Under the pieces are notes generated by a model. It searched no databases. It saw only the letters and a program-made list of their open reading frames with translations, and was not told the DNA's origin. Source: JBBDSH01 sp040905045 (lineage in GTDB: Bacteria > Pseudomonadota > Gammaproteobacteria > Eutrophobiales > Eutrophobiaceae). From it: a stretch of 11,150 bases of DNA. The position numbers and the translations under genes were made by a program. Positions within the stretch are counted from its first letter, which is position 1, and every line of letters starts with the position of its first letter. Of the stretch, positions 6,059 through 11,150 are shown in pieces. Location: assembly GCA_040905045.1 (NCBI GenBank), contig JBBDSH010000018.1:1-11150 (forward strand), written 5' to 3'.

Positions 6059-6415
6059 TCAGCCGTGCAAGTGAAACACCTTGTTCATGATTTTCCATTC
6101 ACCGTCGACCTTCAACAGATTGAACATATCGGTAAACTTCAGACCGGTCCAGTTGTCGATTTCCAGCCGTACCGTAGCAATGTTTCCTTCGATATCGATG
6201 CTGGCGATTTTCGCATTGATGTCCTTCGCAGGGCCGTTTTCGTCGTTCCAGTCGAACAGTTTCTGGATGGGGCCGGCAAACAGGTCCGAGCCGATGTAAC
6301 CGAAGATGGTCGCATCCTCGTGAAACGCGGGCTTCATGTCTTCGCCCCTGCCGGATCGGGCTCCGTCAATATAATGCTGGATGGTCTTCTCTATCTTTGC
6401 CTTTTCGTCGCTCAT
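6059..6415 (-). CDS. NTF2-like (SnoaL / lumazine-binding-like) small protein
   Basis: The 118-residue protein has the cone-shaped NTF2-like pattern: an N-terminal helix (KIEKTIQHYIDGARSG), HEDATIFGYIGSDLFAGPI in the typical helix-turn-strand region, and antiparallel strands ending in WTGLKFTDMFNLLKVDGEWKIMNKVFH. Proteins of this type act as small enzymes, ligand pockets or dimerisation modules, and many are annotated as putative lumazine-binding. The substrate cannot be inferred. The start at 6415 is supported by a GGGAG six to seven bases upstream. The gene diverges from the reductase at 6618, and the 202 bases between would hold both promoters. Confidence 0.85.
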   Translation of the reverse strand: MSDEKAKIEKTIQHYIDGARSGRGEDMKPAFHEDATIFGYIGSDLFAGPIQKLFDWNDENGPAKDINAKIASIDIEGNIATVRLEIDNWTGLKFTDMFNLLKVDGEWKIMNKVFHLHG

Positions 6416-6543
6416 ATTCGACTCCCGGACTTATCGTTGTGAAATAATACCCCTAGCCTAGTTTATTTTTCCGGTTATTGTAAGGACTGCGTACAGAAGT
6501 GCATTAGAACCTATTATTACCGGATCAAACAACAGCGCTTCCC

Positions 6544-6577
6544 TTGATTCCGTCATTCCAGCCCTTAAGATTGGAAT
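6544..6577 (+). promoter_or_regulatory. Candidate promoter with overlapping dyad before the MDR reductase gene
   Basis: TTGATT (6544-6549) and TAAGAT (6566-6571) are separated by 16 bases and would act as -35 and -10 for the gene at 6618. A dyad ATTCCA (6555-6560) and TGGAAT (6572-6577), with 11 bases between, covers the spacer and the -10. That is where a repressor would bind. Both boxes match the consensus only partly, so this is a weak prediction. Confidence 0.3.
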
Positions 6578-6617
6578 ATTTACTCCAGTAACCCGCCTTC
6601 AACCGGAGAGGAATACA

Positions 6618-7604
6618 ATGGCCAGAGTCGTCATGCTGCACGAACTCGGCGGGCCCGAGGTTCTGCAAATCGAGGAAACGGACATCGGCAAACCCGGAGA
6701 AGGCGAAGTCCGCATCCGCGTCCGGGCCATCGGCCTGAACCGGGCTGAGGCCATGTTCCGCGCCGGCCGCTATCCCATCCAGCCGGAACTACCCTGCAAA
6801 ATCGGCTACGAGTGCTCGGGCGTGATCGAAGAAACCGGCCCGGGCATCACCGGCTGGAAAAAGGGCGATGCGGCCTGCGTCATGCCCAATTTCATGCTCG
6901 GCACCTACGGCGTCTGGGGCGAGGAGGCCATTGTTCCCGTCACCAGCCTCATCGAACCGCCGCCGGATCTGTCCCCGATCGAATCGGCCTCCATCTGGAT
7001 GCAGTATTTCACCGCCCTGGCAATCATTGAAGGAGCGCAAGCAACCATCGACGATTTCGCCGTCATCCGCGCCGCCTCCAGCAGCGTCGGCCTGGCTGCC
7101 ATCCAGCTGACCAACTGGGCCGGTGCCGTCTCCATCGCCGCTACCCGTACCAGTGTAAAACGCGATGCCCTGCTGGAACAGGGCGCGCAGTATGTGATCG
7201 CCACCGAGGAGCAGGATTACGTCGAGGAAGTGAAAAGAATCACCAAGGGCAAGGGTGCGCGCATCGTCTTCGATCCCGTGGGCGGTCCGTTCGTCGAAAA
7301 GCTGGCCGAATCCATGTGCGAGCGCGGCATACTCTTCATCTACGGCGGACTCAGTGAACAGCCCACCCCCTACCCGCACTGGCCGTCGGCGTTCCGGGGC
7401 CTCAGCGTACGCGGCTGGATCGCTTCCGAAATCTGGAATCACCCGCAGCGCTTCGAACGCTACAAGCAGGTCATCTATCAGGGCCTGGAACGCGGCAAGC
7501 TGAAACCGGTCATTGCCAAAACCTTCCCCCTGGATCAGATCGCCGAGGCCAATCGCTATCTGGAATCGAATCAGCAGATGGGGAAGATTGTGGTCACGGT
7601 GTAA
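6618..7604 (+). CDS. Zinc-independent medium-chain dehydrogenase/reductase (quinone-oxidoreductase type)
   Basis: The 328-residue protein belongs to the MDR superfamily: a GroES-like N-terminal domain (about 1-120), a Rossmann domain (about 125-260), then a C-terminal return to the catalytic domain. Visible landmarks are GLNRAEAMFRAGRYP (39-53), GYECSGVIEETG (63-74) and the nucleotide loop VIRAASSSVGLAAIQL (149-164), which departs from the usual GxxGxxG by having serines. The zinc ligands of alcohol dehydrogenases are absent, so it is likely a quinone or enone reductase. Basic residues after the second Rossmann strand (TRTSVKR) favour NADPH. The ATG has GGAGAGG six bases upstream. A decayed copy of its last 40 or so codons lies at 10540-10671. 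Confidence 0.9.
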   Translation: MARVVMLHELGGPEVLQIEETDIGKPGEGEVRIRVRAIGLNRAEAMFRAGRYPIQPELPCKIGYECSGVIEETGPGITGWKKGDAACVMPNFMLGTYGVWGEEAIVPVTSLIEPPPDLSPIESASIWMQYFTALAIIEGAQATIDDFAVIRAASSSVGLAAIQLTNWAGAVSIAATRTSVKRDALLEQGAQYVIATEEQDYVEEVKRITKGKGARIVFDPVGGPFVEKLAESMCERGILFIYGGLSEQPTPYPHWPSAFRGLSVRGWIASEIWNHPQRFERYKQVIYQGLERGKLKPVIAKTFPLDQIAEANRYLESNQQMGKIVVTV

Positions 7605-7644
7605 CTCACCGGAATCCTGCAAAATAAGTAATTGTCTTTTATCG

Positions 7645-7671
7645 GGAACCTTTTTTTCCTGAAATGCATCA
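7645..7671 (+). promoter_or_regulatory. Candidate ECF-type autoregulatory promoter upstream of the sigma gene
   Basis: GGAACC at 7645-7650 matches the common -35 element of ECF-dependent promoters and is followed, after a T-rich spacer of 15-16 bases, by GCATCA. Such spacing is usual for ECF promoters, which often drive their own sigma gene. Between this and the ATG lie two further small dyads: AAACCGGTTT (7678-7687) and GTGA-TT-TCAC (7694-7703). The -10 is not a strong match, so confidence is modest. Confidence 0.35.
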
Positions 7672-7707
7672 TTGGGGAAACCGGTTTGATAAAGTGATTT
7701 CACGACC

Positions 7708-8382
7708 ATGACAGACAATGCTCCCCTCTCCAACAACCGTACCGCGCCCGGCGACCGCGAACTGGTGGATCGCATCCGGGCGGGGGACTATGAATTGTTC
7801 GAACTGGTCATGCGCCGCTACAACCGGCGGCTCTTTCTCACCGCCCGCAGTATCCTGCGTTCCGACAGCGATGCCGAAGACGCAGTCCAGGACGCCTATG
7901 TACGCGGCTGGCAACGGCTGGACGAATTCCGCGGTCCGTCCGGACTGGGAGCCTGGTTCACCCGCATTGTTACCAACGAGGCGCTCATGCGCCTGCGCCG
8001 CCAGAGAGGCGTGGTTTCCATCGATGTTTCGCAAATGCTGGACACGCTTGTCGACGACGAGCCCGCCCCGGAAGACCGGACCAACACCATGCAACTGAGA
8101 ACCATGCTGGAACAGGCCATCGACAAACTGCCGCAGCCATTTCGTACCACGTACATGCTTCGGGAGGTGGAACAGCTGAGTATCGATGAAACAGCCGCCT
8201 GTCTCGACGTGGATCCGGCGACGGTGAAAACCCGGATTCACCGGGCACGTAAACTACTGCGCCGGGATCTGGAACGTGTGGCCTCGGCCGCGGTAAGCGA
8301 GGTGTTTCCCTTCGCGGGCGTTCGCTGCGATCGCATCGTACAGAGGGTCATGGAGCGAATCCCGGCATCGACCGGACTTTAA
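7708..8382 (+). CDS. ECF-type RNA polymerase sigma factor with C-terminal Cys-containing tail
   Basis: The 224 residues form a two-domain group 4 (ECF) sigma factor. Sigma region 2 runs from about 28 to 100, with the core-binding and -10 contacts in SDAEDAVQDAYVRGWQRLDEF and GAWFTRIVTNEALMRLRR. An acidic linker follows, then region 4 from about 130 to 188 with the helix-turn-helix SIDETAACLDVDPATVKTRI. After region 4 there is a tail of about 35 residues, VFPFAGVRCDRIVQRVMERI, with a single Cys207; similar tails occur in other proteobacterial ECF factors and may be regulatory. The ATG at 7708 has no clear SD. No anti-sigma with a zinc-binding HxxxCxxC motif is adjacent. Two membrane protein genes follow in the same direction. 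Confidence 0.93.
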   Translation: MTDNAPLSNNRTAPGDRELVDRIRAGDYELFELVMRRYNRRLFLTARSILRSDSDAEDAVQDAYVRGWQRLDEFRGPSGLGAWFTRIVTNEALMRLRRQRGVVSIDVSQMLDTLVDDEPAPEDRTNTMQLRTMLEQAIDKLPQPFRTTYMLREVEQLSIDETAACLDVDPATVKTRIHRARKLLRRDLERVASAAVSEVFPFAGVRCDRIVQRVMERIPASTGL

Positions 8383-8449
8383 CCGGCAGCGCGCTTGCAC
8401 GTACCCCGGGACAAGCATCACTAATCAACAACAAGAGGAGGCGATAAAC

Positions 8450-8791
8450 ATGATCACTGCCGCCATCATCCTGTTTCTGCTCGGCGCGGCCGGCGGTCTT
8501 GCCATGACCATCATGAGCTTTCGTGGAAAGACCATTCCCTGGTTACTGGCCATCGGCCATGGCGTCCTGGGTGCCGCGGGACTGTTTCTGCTGCTGGTCG
8601 CGGTAATACGCGGAACCGGCGGGCAAGTCGCCACGATTGCCTTTGTCATATTGCTGGCCGCTGCCCTGGGCGGTTTTTACCTGGTTTCCTTTCACATACG
8701 CAAACAAACCCACCCCAGGGGCGTCATTGTGGTACACGCCCTGGTGGCGGTTGCCGGGGTTTTGACACTGCTGGGTTCTGTGATCGCTTGA
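8450..8791 (+). CDS. Small four-helix membrane protein with internal repeat
   Basis: I do not recognise a named family. The 113-residue protein has four probable transmembrane helices, at about 2-22, 31-53, 60-81 and 91-112, with almost no soluble part. Helices 2 and 4 resemble each other in the pattern H-[GA]-x-[LV]-[GA]-[AV]-A-G-[LV]-x-x-L-L, starting at His37 and His96, so the protein looks like a duplicated two-helix unit. Additional His82 and His88 lie in the loop before helix 4. Paired helix histidines could hold haem or metal, but that is inference. A strong AGGAGG lies eight bases before the ATG. It sits 67 bases behind the sigma gene and 30 before the DUF2231 gene, so one operon is likely. 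Confidence 0.82.
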   Translation: MITAAIILFLLGAAGGLAMTIMSFRGKTIPWLLAIGHGVLGAAGLFLLLVAVIRGTGGQVATIAFVILLAAALGGFYLVSFHIRKQTHPRGVIVVHALVAVAGVLTLLGSVIA

Positions 8792-8821
8792 TTGCGGCGA
8801 TCACCGCAGAAGGATTCAGCC

Positions 8822-9277
8822 ATGGTATCGGGTCGAATAACGAATTGTCCTCTGCATCCGGCACTGGTTCATTTTCCCATTGGGGCATGGACGCTCGCGT
8901 TGATCGGTGATGGTGTTTACCTGTTCAACCGGGAACCGCTGTGGTGGCAGCTCGCCTACTGGGCCATTGCCGCAGGCGTCGCCACGGGCCTGCCCGCCAT
9001 GGCGGCCGGGTTGTTCGAAATCACCGCCATTGAGGACAAGCATCCGGCATGGCCCATGGCAACACGGCACACGACCATGATGAGCGGGGCGTGGCTGGTG
9101 TTCACCATCGATCTGCTCCTGAGAGATCCGGTTGCGCCAGGACAGGTGGTGGCCCTATGGCTGCCGGTAATTTTATCGATACTGGGCATGATCCTGATGG
9201 TCACCGGTGGCCACGCAGGCGCCCGTCTCGTTTATCGTTATGGCGTCGGCGTGAACGGGAATTCGGAACAGAAATGA
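8822..9277 (+). CDS. DUF2231-family membrane protein
   Basis: The 151-residue protein begins with LHPALVHFPIGAWTLALIGD (11-30), the hallmark of DUF2231. Four helices follow (about 20-36, 44-66, 86-101, 108-129), ending in GGHAGARLVYRYGVGV, another family feature. Histidines 12, 17, 83 and 131 are placed at helix ends, as expected for this family, and could bind a cofactor; this is not established. The ATG at 8822 is chosen because AGAAGGA stands seven bases upstream; an in-frame TTG at 8792 lacks support. The role is unknown. The gene is the third in the apparent sigma-led operon. Confidence 0.88.
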   Translation: MVSGRITNCPLHPALVHFPIGAWTLALIGDGVYLFNREPLWWQLAYWAIAAGVATGLPAMAAGLFEITAIEDKHPAWPMATRHTTMMSGAWLVFTIDLLLRDPVAPGQVVALWLPVILSILGMILMVTGGHAGARLVYRYGVGVNGNSEQK

Positions 9278-9311
9278 GAAAAAGAAATTGTCTTTTTCCA
9301 TTACTATCAAC

Positions 9312-9339
9312 CGGATACCTGGATCCGTTCCGGTATCCG
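9312..9339 (+). promoter_or_regulatory. Inverted repeat: candidate operator before the Rieske gene
   Basis: CGGATACC (9312-9319) and GGTATCCG (9332-9339) are perfect reverse complements with a 12-base spacer. The dyad ends six bases upstream of the candidate -35 of the Rieske gene, which suits an activator site. It also follows the DUF2231 stop by 34 bases and could form a hairpin, but no T-run follows, so an intrinsic terminator is less likely. Confidence 0.4.
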
Positions 9340-9344
9340 TATTC

Positions 9345-9372
9345 TTGCGGCCCGGACAGGAGCAACTATACT
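9345..9372 (+). promoter_or_regulatory. Candidate sigma-70 promoter of the Rieske oxygenase gene
   Basis: TTGCGG (9345-9350) and TATACT (9367-9372) are spaced by 16 bases. The -10 matches five of six consensus positions and the -35 three of six, so an activator may be needed. Transcription would start near 9379, leaving about 60 bases of leader before the ATG at 9441. The inverted repeat just upstream is a possible regulator site. Confidence 0.4.
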
Positions 9373-9440
9373 TAATAGATTACAATGGCGACAGGCCGCG
9401 CAGCAGGGCGCCGGCCGCAAATACCGGACAAGGGGGCATC

Positions 9441-10529
9441 ATGGCGGAACAAGAACAAATCTTTCTGTACAACTCGTGGTACGTGGCAGCCTGGGACCAC
9501 GAACTGATCGACGGCAAAATCCTGTCGCGCACCATTCTTGAAAAGCCCGTGGTTCTTTACTGCGGTGAGAGCGGCAACTACGTGGCCCTCGACGATCGCT
9601 GTTGTCATCGGGCCGCGCCATTGTCCATGGGCCGGGTGGAAGGCGACTGCATCCGCTGCATGTACCACGGCCTCAAATACGACACCAGCGGCAAGTGCAT
9701 CCAGATCCCCGGCCAGGATGTCATCGCCGACACACTCCGGGTCCACAGCTACCCGGTCGTCGAGCGCAACCACTTGGTCTGGATCTGGATGGGCGACCCG
9801 GAACTGGCCGATCCCGATCTCATTCTCGATTATGCGCCGCTCGGCGATCCGGCCTGGCGCGGCGTTCCGGCCTATCTGCATTATGACGCCAACTGGCTGC
9901 TGATCGTCGATAACCTGAGCGACTTCGCGCATCTGGCCTTTGTCCACACCAATACCCTGGGCGGGTCGGAAGAATACGCCTACACCACCAAGCCCGTGGG
10001 CATCGAGCGCCTCGACGACGGCTTCCGCGTCGAGCGCTGGCACATGAACTCGGACCCGCCACCGTTCCACCGCAAGGTGATCCCGGACAAGGACGCCAAG
10101 GTGGACCGGCGCAACATCGGGCGCATGCACATCCCCGGCGTGTTTTTCCTGGAATCCATGTTCGCCCCGGCCGGCTCGGGTGCGGAGAAAGGCAACCTGG
10201 AAGGCGCGCGCCAGTATCGCAACTGTCAATTCATGACGCCGGAGACGCGCAGCACCACACACTTCTTCTGGAACTACCTGCACAACTTCGATCTGGACAA
10301 CCCCAATATCGCCCTGTCGCTGCGCGACAGCCTGATCGAGGGTTTCATGGAAGACAAGGCCATCATCGAGGCCCAGCAGCAGCGCCTCGACGCCGACCCG
10401 GATTTTCACCTGCGTACCCTCGGCTCCGACGCCGCCCTGAAACACTTCCGGCGCCTGCTGGACAAGCGCATCAGCGAGGAAGCCGCGGCGAAGATGCCCG
10501 AAGGAAAGAAAGCAGCCCGGTCCAACTGA
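9441..10529 (+). CDS. Rieske-type aromatic oxygenase, VanA-like (oxygenase component)
   Basis: The 362-residue protein is the terminal oxygenase of a Rieske non-haem iron system, of the class that demethylates vanillate or hydroxylates related aromatics. The Rieske [2Fe-2S] ligands are Cys54-x-His56 in DRCCHRAAP and Cys73-x2-His76 in IRCMYHGLKYD. The mononuclear iron site is DNLSDFAHLAFVH, with Asp161, His164 and His169; the third carboxylate probably lies in NFDLDNP (about 284-286). The start at 9441 has AAGGGGG four bases upstream. VanA yields protocatechuate, the substrate of LigAB in the same window, but substrate identity here is unproven, and the reductase partner (VanB type) is not in the window. 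Right behind the stop lies a fragment of a reductase gene of another family. Confidence 0.88.
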   Translation: MAEQEQIFLYNSWYVAAWDHELIDGKILSRTILEKPVVLYCGESGNYVALDDRCCHRAAPLSMGRVEGDCIRCMYHGLKYDTSGKCIQIPGQDVIADTLRVHSYPVVERNHLVWIWMGDPELADPDLILDYAPLGDPAWRGVPAYLHYDANWLLIVDNLSDFAHLAFVHTNTLGGSEEYAYTTKPVGIERLDDGFRVERWHMNSDPPPFHRKVIPDKDAKVDRRNIGRMHIPGVFFLESMFAPAGSGAEKGNLEGARQYRNCQFMTPETRSTTHFFWNYLHNFDLDNPNIALSLRDSLIEGFMEDKAIIEAQQQRLDADPDFHLRTLGSDAALKHFRRLLDKRISEEAAAKMPEGKKAARSN

Positions 10530-10539
10530 GAGGCGCCGG

Positions 10540-10671
10540 CCTTTATAAGGACCTGGAACGCGGCAAGCTGAAACCGGTTATTGCCAGAACCTTCCCCCTG
10601 GATCAAATCGCCGAGGCAAACCGTTACTGGGATCGAATCAGCAGATGGGGAAGATTGTTGTTACCGTGTGA
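10540..10671 (+). pseudogene. Decayed 3' fragment of a second MDR reductase gene
   Basis: This stretch is a partial copy of the end of the reductase gene at 6618-7604. The frame from about 10540 gives LERGKLKPVIARTFPLDQIA and then EANRY, nearly identical to the intact protein's C-terminus, after which one base is missing (near 10628) and the frame is lost. The nucleotides still parallel the intact gene to the stop, including CAGCAGATGGGGAAGATTGT. Most base differences fall at third codon positions, which suggests that the parent was once a working paralogue. It has no start or N-terminal part and begins about ten bases behind the Rieske stop. The remaining gap, 10672-10856, shows nothing I can identify. 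Confidence 0.85.
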
Positions 10672-10856
10672 ACGTCAGCAATTAGTTTCCGACAAAAGAA
10701 CAGTATCACTCTACTCTTTTAATCAGGCGGATATCCACATACACAACATGGCGTCACTACCGAGGTACTGCACACGAAGAGATTACACCGCCGCGCGTAT
10801 CACCCCGCCACCTGTACAGCTACGCTGCCCTGAAGCATACCGGATAACGAATGTGA

Positions 10857-11060
10857 CTAGTCGTTAAGTACGAACGTGACCTTCATATCAACCTGAAAAT
10901 CAACAACCCGGCCGTTCTCGATGTTAACCGACTGTTCCTTAATCCAGGCGCCCTTCACGTTCTTCACATTACGCTCTGCCCGTTCGATTCCCTCACGGAT
11001 CGCGTCCTCGAAACTTTCCGTGGATCGGGCGGTGATTTCAATAACTTTGGCAACCGTCAT
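10857..11060 (-). CDS. Dodecin (flavin-binding dodecameric protein)
   Basis: The 67-residue protein has the full dodecin pattern: VAKVIEITARSTESFEDAI, then ERAERNVKNVKGAWIKEQSV, ending in FQVDMKVTFVLND. Trp39 and Gln43 are in the segment (GAWIKEQ) that stacks on and contacts the flavin in known dodecins. Dodecins form hollow 12-mers that store FMN or other flavins and quench their light chemistry. An AAGGAG lies seven bases before the ATG. The gene is transcribed alone from a region with a perfect FNR-type palindrome. Confidence 0.95.
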   Translation of the reverse strand: MTVAKVIEITARSTESFEDAIREGIERAERNVKNVKGAWIKEQSVNIENGRVVDFQVDMKVTFVLND

Positions 11061-11087
11061 GGCTATTCTCCTTACGTTTAATAAGCA

Positions 11088-11132
11088 TTAATAATGCGCC
11101 CTGTTTCCGAGCCCATAGTTGATCCTGATCAA
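11088..11132 (-). promoter_or_regulatory. Candidate FNR/ANR-activated promoter of dodecin
   Basis: TTGATCCTGATCAA at 11119-11132 is a perfect FNR-family palindrome, centred 65 bases from the dodecin ATG. On the minus strand an AT-rich patch at 11096-11088 offers CATTAT or TATTAA as a -10; with CATTAT the start would be near 11084 and the palindrome centred at -41.5, the class II position. The motif is seen; activation is inferred. Confidence 0.55.
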
Positions 11133-11150
11133 TTTGCGCCCGATCAATCG

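Noticed and set aside
7605..7707. Run of seven T at 7651-7657 as terminator of the reductase gene
   Set aside because: No GC-rich stem precedes the T-run; it fits better as spacer of the candidate ECF promoter.
6789..7775. Open frame of about 328 codons on the minus strand
   Set aside because: It is the mirror of the MDR reductase and runs into the sigma gene; no domain and no SD sequence.
9288..9440. N-terminal extension of the Rieske protein to an ATG at 9288
   Set aside because: It would cross the candidate promoter and the dyad; the ATG at 9441 has an SD and gives the usual VanA-like N-terminus.
9372..10445. Open frame of about 357 codons on the minus strand
   Set aside because: It is opposite the Rieske gene, whose metal-binding motifs are intact; the antisense translation has no recognisable domain.
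10655..10867. Plus-strand open frame of 70 codons between the remnant and dodecin
   Set aside because: It starts inside the reductase remnant, has no SD sequence and resembles no family.

Overview
The window reads as ordinary proteobacterial chromosome with a patchy, partly decayed gene order. It is most likely from a gammaproteobacterium. The hints are a close E. coli YbiI-type protein, a REP element of the kind known from pseudomonads and xanthomonads, perfect FNR/ANR-type operator palindromes, and a Smr / dodecin / DUF4136 / DUF2231 gene set. I see no tRNA, rRNA, CRISPR array, phage module or intact transposase. The taxonomic call is inference.

Layout. 49-699 (-) encodes a lipoprotein of unknown function. 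760-990 is a non-coding fold-back element with near-perfect terminal inverted repeats and TA at both edges, so it looks like a MITE. 1102-1710 (+) is a DUF4136 lipoprotein. 3282-1756 (-) is a compact operon: ligA and ligB, the two subunits of a class III extradiol dioxygenase (protocatechuate 4,5-dioxygenase type), then a YbiI/DksA-type zinc-finger protein. 4663-3521 (-) is a histone-deacetylase-superfamily amidohydrolase. It lies just downstream of a GNAT acetyltransferase (5256-4714), so a putative acetyl-adding enzyme and a putative acetyl-removing enzyme sit together. A Smr-domain protein (5265-5558, +) diverges from the GNAT gene with almost no intergenic space. 5559-6058 holds a REP element and a broken MoaD/ThiS-family gene. 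6415-6059 (-) is an NTF2-like protein. 6618-7604 (+) is a zinc-independent medium-chain reductase. 7708-9277 (+) looks like an operon of an ECF sigma factor, a four-helix membrane protein and a DUF2231 membrane protein, with no recognisable anti-sigma factor. 9441-10529 (+) is a VanA-like Rieske oxygenase. Immediately behind it, 10540-10671 is a decayed 3' fragment of a second copy of the 6618-7604 reductase. The window ends with a dodecin gene (-).

How the genes may work together. LigAB cleaves a catechol-type ring such as protocatechuate, and VanA-like oxygenases demethylate or hydroxylate methoxylated aromatics such as vanillate to give protocatechuate. The window therefore carries two steps of a plausible lignin-aromatic route. 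No VanB-type reductase and none of the later lig-pathway genes are here. Three TTGAT-N4-ATCAA palindromes, two perfect and one with a single mismatch, lie upstream of the DUF4136 gene, ligAB and dodecin. Each is at a spacing from a candidate -10 that suits an FNR/ANR-type activator. This suggests an oxygen- or redox-responsive regulon that includes an oxygen-consuming ring-cleavage enzyme.

The best candidates for something undescribed are the ECF sigma / His-rich membrane protein / DUF2231 cassette and the FNR-type control of ligAB-ybiI.
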